A program made the translations under genes and the position numbers. Positions 12,100 through 19,504 of a DNA stretch of 20,362 nucleotides are shown one piece after another (the first letter of the stretch is position 1; the number at the start of each line of letters is the position of its first letter). Origin of the DNA: a virus. The notes below the pieces were generated by a model that worked only from the letters and a program-made list of their open reading frames with translations, searched no databases and was not told the DNA's origin. The stretch spans positions 1 through 20,362 of the IMG/VR virus record IMGVR_UViG_3300036846_000313; one strand, written 5' to 3'.

Positions 12100-13973
12100 A
12101 CCTGCCGCGATCGGGTGAGGTTGCCGAGCCGTTGTGTGAGTACGTCGAGGTCGACCGGTTCCACGAACGTCGCGTGTTCAATGTGGAGGACCGGGCCGAG
12201 CCGCCCGCGCGGTAACGGTGTGATCGCCTCACCCGCGTGCGCGAACACCAGGCCCGATTGTGTGATGAGCCCACCTTGGGCGAGGTGGTCGATGTGCGGG
12301 AGTCCTACGTCCGCGGATGGCGCGGTGAACGGGCCGAGTTTCCATCCGCCGATGTGAATTTTCGGGAACGCGTCCCACAGGTCGATCAGCGCGTTTATCG
12401 CGGCGCGGAACGCGCCGGTGATTCCGTTGAACATGCCGTCGAACGTGTGGACCAGCTGGCCGGGCAGACCTTCGAGCCACGTCTTGAACGTGTCCCAATA
12501 TCCCTTCACGTCTGAGATAACGGTGGTGGCCGCGGATTTCGCCTTGTCGAACAGGCCGGACAGGACACCACCCACCCGGCTGACCAGTCCGCCGAACCAT
12601 CCGACGATCGTGTCCCATATCGACTTGATGAACGCGACCGCGTCCGCGGCGAGTGACTTGATCTTGTCGAAATTCTTCCATATGAGGTAGGCGGCGAGCG
12701 CGATCGGCCCGGTGATGATCGCGAGGAGCAACGGCCAATTGTTCTTGATCCAATCCCATACCACCGAAATTGTCTTTTTGATCGCGCCCCATATCGTGTC
12801 CCAATTCTTGTAGAGGAGCACGCCGATCAGGATGAGACCCGCGACCGCGGCAACGATCAGGAGTATCGGGCCGAGCGCGAGTCCTTCGCCGGTGGCCATG
12901 AGCGCGCCGCCGGCCTCGAAGATGGTGCCGGCGGCCATGATCGCGACCCCGGCGAGCTGCAACGCGGGACCGTATTTCTGGCCGAACGTCGCGACCTGGT
13001 CGGTGATCTTCGCTTTGAGCGCGTTCAGCTTGCCGCCGAACGTGTCGGCCGCCGCGCTGGCCTGACCTTTTGTGACCGCGGCCACCTTCCCGATCGCGGT
13101 TGCGCCGGTGTTGGCAGAATTTTTCACCTGATCTTGTGCGGCGGCGAGCCGGTGGTGTGCGCCGAGCGCGGTGAGCGCCGCGCCGTTCACCTTGTCTTGC
13201 GCGTTGCGGAGCGCGATCGCGGCGGACACCGAAAGTTTCTTTTTCGTCGCGTCGATGGTTTGGAGGTCGTTCAGTCGCCGTTTCGCGGCCGCGTACCGGG
13301 TGTCGGCGGACTCGGCGAGTTTCGTGTCCTTGAGCACCGCGGCCTGCGCGCTGCCCGATTTCACGACGGTGACTCCGAATTCTTTCAGTAGTCGGGTGTT
13401 GCCGTTGTAGACCTTGCCGAGCTGGCCGGCGGCGGAGCTCAGGTCTTCGTGTTTCGCGGCGGACACGTCGAACGCGGTGTTCAGGATCGTCAGCGCCTTC
13501 GCCGGGTCGTGTGTCGCCTGCGTCAGAGTCTGCAACGCGTTTTGCGTCTCGGCCGCGCCTTTGCCGTACTTTTCGCCCTTCTTAATCGCGCCATCGATCT
13601 GCTTGCCGTACTCGGACCAATCGTGCCCCGACGCGTCGATCGCCGCGGAAAGTTGCTGGTGTGCGGCCTGTTCGTGTGAACCGAGGCCGGAGAGGAGCGC
13701 GCCGACACCGGCGACACCGGCCCCGGCACCGAGGAGCGCCGGCCCGATTTTCTTGCCGTTCGTGATGATCGAACCAATGGCATCATTGATTCCGGCGAGC
13801 GCGTTGCCGAACGGGCCGAGCGTCCCCGACGCGTTCAGCGTGCCGAGCATTTTCCCGAAACCGGCCTGCGCTTTCGACGCGGCGGACTGCGCCGCGGTGC
13901 CGGCACCGGCCATCGACTGGCCGAGGCCGCGCAAGTCGCCGAGAATCCGGACAACTACTGACGGGCCGGCCAT
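12096..13973 (-). CDS. Tape measure protein
   Basis: At 625 aa this is the largest gene in the window and sits between the assembly chaperones and Dit. It has an Ala/Gly/Lys-rich helical N-terminus (about 1-330, with TAFDVSAAKHEDLSSAAGQL), a hydrophobic section with two membrane-like helices (about 362-388, GPILLIVAAVAGLILIGVLL; and 414-431, LLLAIITGPIALAAYLIW), then W-x-I-x amphipathic repeats (WDTIWGAIKK, WDWIKNNWP, IKSIWDTIVGWFGG) and a C-terminus with GGLITQSGLVFAHAGEAI. The TMP sets tail length and is ejected into the membrane. At about 0.15 nm per residue the tail would be near 95 nm. No lytic enzyme domain is visible. ATG 13973 lies three bases after the chaperone stop. Confidence 0.94.
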   Translation of the reverse strand: MAGPSVVVRILGDLRGLGQSMAGAGTAAQSAASKAQAGFGKMLGTLNASGTLGPFGNALAGINDAIGSIITNGKKIGPALLGAGAGVAGVGALLSGLGSHEQAAHQQLSAAIDASGHDWSEYGKQIDGAIKKGEKYGKGAAETQNALQTLTQATHDPAKALTILNTAFDVSAAKHEDLSSAAGQLGKVYNGNTRLLKEFGVTVVKSGSAQAAVLKDTKLAESADTRYAAAKRRLNDLQTIDATKKKLSVSAAIALRNAQDKVNGAALTALGAHHRLAAAQDQVKNSANTGATAIGKVAAVTKGQASAAADTFGGKLNALKAKITDQVATFGQKYGPALQLAGVAIMAAGTIFEAGGALMATGEGLALGPILLIVAAVAGLILIGVLLYKNWDTIWGAIKKTISVVWDWIKNNWPLLLAIITGPIALAAYLIWKNFDKIKSLAADAVAFIKSIWDTIVGWFGGLVSRVGGVLSGLFDKAKSAATTVISDVKGYWDTFKTWLEGLPGQLVHTFDGMFNGITGAFRAAINALIDLWDAFPKIHIGGWKLGPFTAPSADVGLPHIDHLAQGGLITQSGLVFAHAGEAITPLPRGRLGPVLHIEHATFVEPVDLDVLTQRLGNLTRSRQV

Positions 13974-13976
13974 CGA

Positions 13977-14449
13977 TCAGCGCCGTTTCGCGTCCGCGAT
14001 CGCCCGCTGTGTTTCGCGCGCGTCGCGTTCCATGTGCCGCACGAACGCGCTATACGTGTCGTCGTCGAGCGCGTCGACCTCGGCCGGTGTCATGCGCCAG
14101 TAGTGGCAGAACGCGGCGAGGTTGCCGAGGACTCGCGCCCGGTAGGGTCCGCGATCTGCAACACCTCGGTGTCGACCGAGAATGCGAGGTCGGCGCGGCC
14201 GGACCACTCCCATAAGGTCGCCGCGTCGGGCATGTGCCCGGACCGGTCGGCGCGCCGGTACAGCTCGCCGAACGCGGTGGCCTGCCACCGGGTCGCGTCG
14301 TCGTCGGGGTCCTGGAGTATGTCGGTGAGGGTGCGGCCGGACGCCTTGTGCATCGCCCGCATTGCGTCGGCGGACAGGCGCAGCGGTTTATTCACGTCGA
14401 TCGCGACCTCCTCGAGCGCCCAGCCGGGCCGCTTCGCGGTGTCAGTCAT
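13977..14449 (-). CDS. Tail assembly chaperone, frameshifted long form (GT)
   Basis: Many siphoviruses make a longer chaperone by slipping into an overlapping frame. Here the second frame, running to 13977, contains the typical continuation RVLGNLAAFCHYWRMTPAEV followed by DALDDDTYSAFVRHMERDA, with no own ribosome site. It is in the -1 frame relative to the short form. The most likely slip is at C CCT ACC (14147-14141), where Pro-tRNA can move from CCT to CCC, giving about 157 aa and joining ADP to YRARVLGN. The heptamer is not the canonical XXXYYYZ, so the exact site is a guess, but the need for a frameshift is strong. Confidence 0.75.
14090..14449 (-). CDS. Tail assembly chaperone, short form (G)
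   Basis: A 119-aa protein just before the tape measure. It has KRPGWALEEVAIDVNKPLRL, then a helix ADAMRAMHKASGRTLTDILQ, DDDATRWQATAFGELYRRAD and ATLWEWSGRADLAFSVDTEV, the composition usual for the lambda gpG-like chaperone in actinophages that binds the tape measure during tail assembly. ATG 14449 has a strong GGAGGTGCGGTAC ribosome site and overlaps the end of the gp10-like gene by eight bases. The frame ends at 14090 after a poorly structured tail (GRESSATSPRSATTGA), as expected when the useful sequence continues in the other frame. Confidence 0.85.
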   Translation of the reverse strand: MTDTAKRPGWALEEVAIDVNKPLRLSADAMRAMHKASGRTLTDILQDPDDDATRWQATAFGELYRRADRSGHMPDAATLWEWSGRADLAFSVDTEVLQIADPTGRESSATSPRSATTGA

Positions 14450-14912
14450 GTACCGCACCTCCGTCGTTCGTGGTGTTCGTCCACACCGTGTCGGTATTGA
14501 GCACTCGGCCAATCGCGGCCGAGTAGCTCTCGGCGGCGGTGCCGGCCAGCTGGCGCGCCGCGGGGAACAGGTACCGTCCGGACGCGACAAATTGGCGGGC
14601 GGAGCCGTCGGGACGGTGGCCGCCGAACTCGACCCAGCCGGCCCACGGCACCTTCGGTGAGCCCATGCGGACCGCGGCACCGGTCCGGGTCCCCGACGTG
14701 CGGACACTGTCGAGGAGCCCACCGGCGTCGGTGCTCCGGTCCTCGCGCGGCAACGTCGAGCGGGTCAGCTGCGCGACCGGTTCCGCGGCCTGACGGCCCG
14801 CCTCCTGTATCGCCGCGTACAGCGGACTCGACACATCGGTCGCGAGCCGGTTCAGGTCGCGCCGCAGCGCGGCCATGCCGACTACACCGACGATCGGATC
14901 GGAGCCGGCCAT
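14442..14912 (-). CDS. HK97 gp10-like neck/tail completion protein
   Basis: A 156-aa protein with the features of the HK97 gp10-like family: VGMAALRRDLNRLATD, a helix SPLYAAIQEAGRQAAEPVAQ, GLLDSVRTSGTRTGAAVRMG, then the conserved PWAGWVEFGG turn and ASGRYLFPAARQLAG. The family caps or completes the tail where it meets the head. In most siphoviruses its gene comes before the major tail gene; here it follows it, which is unusual but not unique. ATG 14912 follows the major tail stop by four bases, and the gene overlaps the chaperone start. Identity is fairly sure; the precise role (tail completion) is from the family. Confidence 0.78.
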   Translation of the reverse strand: MAGSDPIVGVVGMAALRRDLNRLATDVSSPLYAAIQEAGRQAAEPVAQLTRSTLPREDRSTDAGGLLDSVRTSGTRTGAAVRMGSPKVPWAGWVEFGGHRPDGSARQFVASGRYLFPAARQLAGTAAESYSAAIGRVLNTDTVWTNTTNDGGAVHD

Positions 14913-14916
14913 CGGT

Positions 14917-15393
14917 TCAGCTGGTGACCTCGGCCGGCGGCGCGTCGAAAATCCAATCGATATCGACCTCGGACGCGGTGCCGGCGGTGCCGCCGATCAG
15001 CGTGAACGCCTGCGGGATCACATCGCCCTCGAATGACGGGTTCGTGACCGCGACCGGCCGGCCTTTGTAGGCGCGGACCTTGACCGGGCACAGCGTCCCC
15101 GCGGACTGGTACGCGGTCAGCGCGGTACTCAAGGTCTCATACGTCGCGCCCGCGTCGAACGCCTGCGCAAGCTTCGCCTTGAAATGCCATTTCACCGAAC
15201 CGGGGTACTCCTTCTCCCCGCAGAACGTCACCTGATCGATCGGCTTGTTTTCCGGTTCGACTGACACCTCGAGGCCGAGACAGGACAGGTTCGCCGCGCC
15301 GATCTCGACATATGCGTCGGTCATCATCACCGGCGAGGCCACCGGCGGTGTCGGGTCCACCCGCGGGGCGGGCGCGTAGTCGGTGTCTGTCAT
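14917..15393 (-). CDS. Major tail protein
   Basis: A 158-aa protein that would form the tail tube. It has the strand-rich make-up of siphovirus tube proteins: MMTDAYVEIGAANLSCLGLE, the PENKPIDQVTFCGEKEYPGS turn, KWHFKAKLAQAFDAGATYET, then LCPVKVRAYKGRPVAVTNPS and a final EVDIDWIFDAPPAEV strand. The repeated W-H/F-x-K strand and the loop before it are common in this family. ATG 15393 has GAAAGG nine bases upstream; the frame's extension to 15477 is an Arg-rich shadow of the tail terminator gene. Its position before the chaperones and tape measure supports the call. Confidence 0.88.
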   Translation of the reverse strand: MTDTDYAPAPRVDPTPPVASPVMMTDAYVEIGAANLSCLGLEVSVEPENKPIDQVTFCGEKEYPGSVKWHFKAKLAQAFDAGATYETLSTALTAYQSAGTLCPVKVRAYKGRPVAVTNPSFEGDVIPQAFTLIGGTAGTASEVDIDWIFDAPPAEVTS

Positions 15394-15407
15394 CGGTTCA
15401 CCTTTCG

Positions 15408-15794
15408 TCACATGAGAATTCGGAGGAGCAGGTCGGCGGCGAGCACGTCGACCCCGGCGACTCGGAGGAGCCGCCAATTGTCCTGAGGTCCGGGGTCGAC
15501 GAGCTGCACCAGCCCGCCGAGCGTCGAGTCGGCGGCGGTGAGCGCGTCGTACGCGAGCTCGAGGAGTTGGTCGACCCGGTCGACCTCGCCGGCACCACCG
15601 GCGGCGAGCATCGGGAGCATGGCCTCGTCGGTGCCGAAATGTGGTGTGCGGTAGTTCACGGTGCGCGGATACCCGACGATGTACGCGGGCGGGTTGAACG
15701 TTTCCGGCGGTGACGCGAACGCGGGAACGGTGTCATCAATCGCGGCGAGGATCGGCACGAGCGCCGCCGCGACCGGTGCCCGCTGCCACGTCAC
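15408..15794 (-). CDS. Tail terminator protein
   Basis: A 128-aa protein between the head-tail connector and the major tail gene. It begins TWQRAPVAAALVPILAAIDD, passes through FNPPAYIVGYPRTVNY and MLAAGGAGEVDRVDQLLELA, and ends GGLVQLVDPG then VAGVDVLAADLLLRILM. The layout of helix, PPAYIVG strand, a regulatory V-D-x-L-x-E-L helix and a terminal beta hairpin is that of siphovirus minor tail/tail terminator proteins (gpU/gp9-like), which stop tube growth and join tail to head. GTG 15794 shares GTGA with the connector stop. Assignment is by position and pattern. Confidence 0.78.
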   Translation of the reverse strand: MTWQRAPVAAALVPILAAIDDTVPAFASPPETFNPPAYIVGYPRTVNYRTPHFGTDEAMLPMLAAGGAGEVDRVDQLLELAYDALTAADSTLGGLVQLVDPGPQDNWRLLRVAGVDVLAADLLLRILM

Positions 15795-16138
15795 CCGAAC
15801 ACCAGCGGCGCATAGCCGGAGTACAGCGCGTCGATATCGGCGTCGAACCGGCCCACGCGGATGACACCGGTGTCACCCCATCCGATGGTCCCGTCGATCG
15901 AGTCGCGCCGCCGGTACAGGCGGCCGGCGTGGAACATGCACGCCTCGTGGCATGGGTCCGGCAACGTCGTGGTATCGCCGGGATAGATCGGCAGGCCGGT
16001 CGTTGCATCCTTGCCGAGATGGTCGATGCCGTAACCGATGGCCGCGGCCAACGCGGTACCGAGCAGCGCGTCACTGTCGGGGTCCACCGCGAGCCGGAGA
16101 AACTTGCGGACCTCCGGCAATGTCGGCCACGCGGCCAT
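15791..16138 (-). CDS. Head-to-tail connector (adaptor) protein
   Basis: A 115-aa protein directly after the capsid gene. The helical N-terminus WPTLPEVRKFLRLAVDPDSD and the following LLGTALAAAIGYGIDH, then HEACMFHAGRLYRRRDS and the C-terminal DADIDALYSGYAPLVFG, are the pattern of HK97 gp6-like head-tail adaptor proteins, including the A-rich helix, the LYRRR-S segment and the D-x-x-I-x-x-LL/Y end. These form a ring under the portal. ATG 16138 has a strong GGGGAGGTGTGATCG ribosome site. No second connector gene is seen before the tail terminator, so the neck is minimal unless the gp10-like protein fills that role. Confidence 0.82.
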   Translation of the reverse strand: MAAWPTLPEVRKFLRLAVDPDSDALLGTALAAAIGYGIDHLGKDATTGLPIYPGDTTTLPDPCHEACMFHAGRLYRRRDSIDGTIGWGDTGVIRVGRFDADIDALYSGYAPLVFG

Positions 16139-16155
16139 CGATCACACCTCCCCGG

Positions 16156-17508
16156 TCAGGTCCGGCGGCGGCCACCGCCGGTCGACCCACCGGCGCTCGA
16201 GTCGTCGACGTCGGCCTCCTCGGCCTCGGCCATGGTCGGCAGGTTCGTCACCGCGGACAGGTCGAGCGGCACGAACGCGGCCGTGGACAGCGACCCGTAC
16301 GCGATGTAGCCGCCGTACGCGACTTGCACACCGAGGATCGACGGTTCGATCACCGACAGGAGCCCGAGCACCTCCTCGTACGGTTCGTACAGGGTCGAGT
16401 TACCGACGATGCACGTTTTCGCGGGGAGGAGCGGGACCACGATCCGGGGCAGGCCGAGAATGTCGCCGCGGAAATCGGCGAGCGAGCTGCCACCAATGTC
16501 GAACCCGTCGGTTGAGTCACCGCCGACTTTCGCGTCGGGCGGCAGGACCACGCGCGCGGTGTCGACCAGCGAACCGAGCGCGGCCCACACGTCCAGCGAA
16601 CACCACATGCGGTCCGGCATCCTCTGCCCGGCGCTGTAGGCGTGCATCGCCGCGGTGTAAAGCGCGTGGGTCCAGTCGCCGAGGACGGGCGTGGCCGGAA
16701 GCGCGGGCGGTTTGGTGCCGAGCGCGGCGGTCGCGAACGCGGCCGCCACCGCGGTTTCGGTTTCGATCGCGTACTGTTGCGCGAGGTCGCGCACGAGAAT
16801 GTCCCACGCCGCGGGTGAGGTCCAGTCGATGTCCTGGCGGGAAATGTCGACGTAGCCGCCGTGCGTTTCCTTCGTGAACGTCAGCGGCGCGATCGTCATT
16901 TTCCGCGACGGCAGCGCGGTTTTTTCTGCCGTCTGTTTCCCCGACTGCGTGTGAACGGTCACCTTCGGCCGCGAGAATTGTGTGCCGGGAATGCCGCCGA
17001 GCGCCTTCGCGCCACCGAGCGACGTAATCAGCGGCCGGTTCGCGTCGACCAGCGAAACGACCTGGCCGACGATCGGTTGCGGCAGAATGCCGGGCGTGTC
17101 GCCGGTTGTCTGATCGGCGCGTTGCGCGTACGCGAGCCGGGCCGCGGCCTGATCGTCGGGCACGCCCCGTTCCATGATGCCGTGCGCGCGGAGGTAGTCG
17201 ACCAGGAACGCCCCCGCGGTGCGGTACTGCACCCGGTCGCCGGACAGGTCGGCGCGCCGGCCGGCCGCCTCGACTGTCGGGTGCGGCAGCGCGGCGACGG
17301 TCGAGTCGTGCGTCGATCGGAGCTGCTCATACTCCTCGAGCGGGTCGATCTGTTCGTCGAGGAGCCCGATACGTTTCCGGGCCGACTCGAGCAGGCCGCG
17401 TTCGGCCTCGGACAAGTCGCGGTTTTCGACCTGACCCAGAATTGAGTCCATGGTCGAAATCTGTTCGGCGCGCTCGGCGCGCTTCGCCTCGAGGACGGGA
17501 TTAGGCAT
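16156..17508 (-). CDS. Major capsid protein (HK97 fold, with N-terminal delta domain)
   Basis: A 450-aa capsid protein. Residues 1-75 are a charged coiled-coil delta/scaffold domain (EAKRAERAEQISTMDSILGQ, SARKRIGLLDEQIDPLEEYE), expected to be removed by the protease. The fold proper contains DTPGILPQPIVGQVVSLVDA, the long E-loop/spine segment (TQFSRPKVTVHTQSGKQTAE, KMTIAPLTFTKETHGGYVDI), SRQDIDWTSPAAWDILVRDL and a C-terminal LPRIVVPLLPAKTCIVGN to YGSLSTAAFVPLDL. ATG 17508 follows a good GAGGTGATCCC. The last 25 residues are acidic then Gly/Arg-rich and probably disordered. There is no separate scaffold gene, as in HK97. A 130-bp gap with no clear gene separates it from the protease. Confidence 0.94.
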   Translation of the reverse strand: MPNPVLEAKRAERAEQISTMDSILGQVENRDLSEAERGLLESARKRIGLLDEQIDPLEEYEQLRSTHDSTVAALPHPTVEAAGRRADLSGDRVQYRTAGAFLVDYLRAHGIMERGVPDDQAAARLAYAQRADQTTGDTPGILPQPIVGQVVSLVDANRPLITSLGGAKALGGIPGTQFSRPKVTVHTQSGKQTAEKTALPSRKMTIAPLTFTKETHGGYVDISRQDIDWTSPAAWDILVRDLAQQYAIETETAVAAAFATAALGTKPPALPATPVLGDWTHALYTAAMHAYSAGQRMPDRMWCSLDVWAALGSLVDTARVVLPPDAKVGGDSTDGFDIGGSSLADFRGDILGLPRIVVPLLPAKTCIVGNSTLYEPYEEVLGLLSVIEPSILGVQVAYGGYIAYGSLSTAAFVPLDLSAVTNLPTMAEAEEADVDDSSAGGSTGGGRRRT

Positions 17509-17638
17509 GGGATCACCTCGCGTGTTTCGACGTGTCGGGGCCGCTAGGTGCTGGCGCACGACTGCCGAACATGCGGTGACCTCGAGCCGTGCCGAGGTGG
17601 CGGCGGCGAGGTCGGCCGGTTGGCGGGTCGGCCGCGGT

Positions 17639-18268
17639 CTAGTGCTCCGGTGAGCGTAACGCGTCGAGCTCGGCGCGCCAGCCATCTAACAGCGGTGTGC
17701 CGGCCGGGCCGCCGGGCCGGTCGTCGGACCGGTACGCGGACCGAACCATGGTCACCTCTGCGCCGGTGAACGCCGGTACCGGTGTGAGTGACACCTCGAG
17801 CAGTCGGGACTCGGCGCGCGTCAGCCAATCTTTATGTTCGGGGCCGAGGTCCGGAGCCCACGACTGCGCCTGTTTCGTGACCTCCGACCGGATCGGTTGA
17901 AACCCGATCGAGAGGCCGAACGCACCGTCGGCGGCCCCCCGCGCGGCCCGTTGCGCCTCGTCGGTGTCGGCCAGTTTCCACACCCCGGTCAGGCCGTCAT
18001 CATGTTTCCACGACTCGGCCAGGCCGACCGGGAACGCGGCCCGGTCATGGAACATGAGTAACGGCAGATTCTTGCCGCTCCCGGCCTTCGTCGACTGCAG
18101 AAACGACCGTTGCGCATGCCGTTCCATGAACAGGCCGAGGTCGGCCCATTCGTCATAGGGCACCGCGCGGCCTTCGAGGTACCGGTACACGCGGCCGGCA
18201 CCGACCGCCTGCGCGTCGCGCAGCTCGAGCCGGGCGACGTAGGTGCGGAGCTCTGGCGCGTCGATCAT
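17639..18268 (-). CDS. Prohead protease (HK97 family, S78)
   Basis: A 209-aa serine protease that matures the prohead. The family's pattern is visible: YLEGRAVPYDEWADLGLFME, the catalytic His in LPLLMFHDRAAFPVG, the Ser in DGAFGLSIGFQPIR and the acidic partner in RLLEVSLTPVPAFTGAEV. It lies between portal and capsid genes as is standard. ATG 18268 shares ATGA with the portal stop and has GGGAGG upstream. It likely removes the capsid delta domain. Compared with typical family members of similar length it is complete; its last 30 residues are Gly/Pro/Arg-rich. Confidence 0.93.
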   Translation of the reverse strand: MIDAPELRTYVARLELRDAQAVGAGRVYRYLEGRAVPYDEWADLGLFMERHAQRSFLQSTKAGSGKNLPLLMFHDRAAFPVGLAESWKHDDGLTGVWKLADTDEAQRAARGAADGAFGLSIGFQPIRSEVTKQAQSWAPDLGPEHKDWLTRAESRLLEVSLTPVPAFTGAEVTMVRSAYRSDDRPGGPAGTPLLDGWRAELDALRSPEH

Positions 18269-19461
18269 TGCGGACCTCCCATCTCGCCTTCGGGTAGTGG
18301 CGCGTTCGGGTCGGCCGGCGTGGCCGGTTCGAGGTCGGCACCGACCCCGGTTGCGCCGGGCATGTCGGGCGGTAGACCTATCTCAATTCGGGCCTCGGCC
18401 AACGTCATCAGCCCCGCCTGGTAGGCGGCGACCGCGGCGGTGGTCGAGGTCGCGAGGTCTTCGCGTAGGAGCTGGGACCGCCGGAACCGGATCGAGGTCC
18501 CGCGCGGGAGCCATGCGTCGGACCACACGTCCTCGAAATCGGACAGGATCGGTTCGAGCGACGTGCGCAACACCTGTTGGTATTGCGGCCCCGCGGTGCG
18601 GTACGTCATGCCCGCGACCGGTGCGCCGAGCCAGTAGCCGTCAAGGTTGAACATGTTGGCCACGTCGAGGAGCGACAGGCGGCGCGCTTCGGCGAGCTGC
18701 GTGTCGGTCGGTGACCACGCGAGCGGGATCACCTGCGTCCCCGCGGGGAGGAACACCGGTTCGCGTTGCGGGCCGGCGAACTTGTCCGCCCATCGGGCCT
18801 TCGCGTCGTCGGCAATGTCCTGCGTGATCTGCGCTTGCGGTGTGATGACGGCCACCGACGGGACCGCGCCACCTTCGAGCGCGCCCCGTTCGTACTCCTC
18901 CTCCATCGCGACCCGGTCGAGGGTGGAGAGATACTCCTCGACCACACCGACACCACGCACCGGGTACAGGCGGTCCGCGCCGCGCCGAACGTGGACCACG
19001 TCGGCGAGCGGAAGCTCGCGACCGAGGTACGTGTACGTGATCGCGGTTTCGTTCCACGGTTGCCACACGATGTAGACCCAGGAGGCCGGTAACCACGTCA
19101 CCGCGAGCGGCCAGCCGTCCGCGCCGCGGGCGGTGACCAGGCTCACCGCGTTGCCGGACAGGAGGTAGTCCTCCACGTTCACTTGCACGAACCAGGACCC
19201 CGCGCGCGCGGGGTCGGGCCGTTGACACAGCCGCGGGGTCGGCGCGATCCGGGTGAACGTCCGGTACGCGTCGATCGGCATTTGTTTCGTGAGCCCGCCG
19301 AACAGCTGCAACGCCCGGCCCACCGCGGGGATACGCCGCGCCGAGGTGGTGTCATACACATACGGGCCGGGTGTGCCGTGACTGGCAATACCGGGCGGCG
19401 GGATGATCGATGCGCCGCCACCTTGCCGCCAGGCGACCTGCCGCGCGGGCGCGGCGAGCAT
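18265..19461 (-). CDS. Portal protein
   Basis: A 398-aa HK97-type portal. It has the usual segments: RRIPAVGRALQLFGGLTKQM, VQVNVEDYLLSGNAVSLVTA, the WLPASWVYIVWQ strand, the VVHVRRGADRLYPVRGVGVV loop, DRVAMEEEYERGALEGGAVP, the ADKFAGPQREPVFLPAGTQV strand and the clip/crown helix VLRTSLEPILSDFEDVWSDA to LATSTTAAVAAYQAGLMTLA. The portal forms the dodecameric gate through which DNA enters and leaves. ATG 19461 is chosen; a GTG six bases earlier (19467) is equally possible, as neither has a ribosome site. The stop overlaps the protease start. About 25-30 bases separate it from terL, with an 11-bp direct repeat. Confidence 0.94.
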   Translation of the reverse strand: MLAAPARQVAWRQGGGASIIPPPGIASHGTPGPYVYDTTSARRIPAVGRALQLFGGLTKQMPIDAYRTFTRIAPTPRLCQRPDPARAGSWFVQVNVEDYLLSGNAVSLVTARGADGWPLAVTWLPASWVYIVWQPWNETAITYTYLGRELPLADVVHVRRGADRLYPVRGVGVVEEYLSTLDRVAMEEEYERGALEGGAVPSVAVITPQAQITQDIADDAKARWADKFAGPQREPVFLPAGTQVIPLAWSPTDTQLAEARRLSLLDVANMFNLDGYWLGAPVAGMTYRTAGPQYQQVLRTSLEPILSDFEDVWSDAWLPRGTSIRFRRSQLLREDLATSTTAAVAAYQAGLMTLAEARIEIGLPPDMPGATGVGADLEPATPADPNAPLPEGEMGGPQ

Positions 19462-19504
19462 TACCACACGCGCAGACTAGACCCGCGTTCTACTACCACA
19501 CGCG
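19462..19504. repeat. 11-bp direct repeat between terL and portal
   Basis: taccacacgcg occurs at 19462-19472 (just before the portal start) and 19494-19504 (the last codons of terL), 32 bases apart. It may be a remnant of a small duplication that produced this junction; no function is apparent. Confidence 0.6.

Noticed and set aside
11164-12357. 397-codon open frame on the plus strand
   Set aside because: It is antisense to the Dit-like and tape measure genes and shows the same Arg/Gly/His-rich shadow composition; no ribosome site or family features.
17513-17572. 19-codon ORF before the capsid gene
   Set aside because: It has a fair GAGGT site, but the peptide is tiny, Ser/Pro-rich and without any recognisable feature; I see no gene in the 17509-17638 gap.
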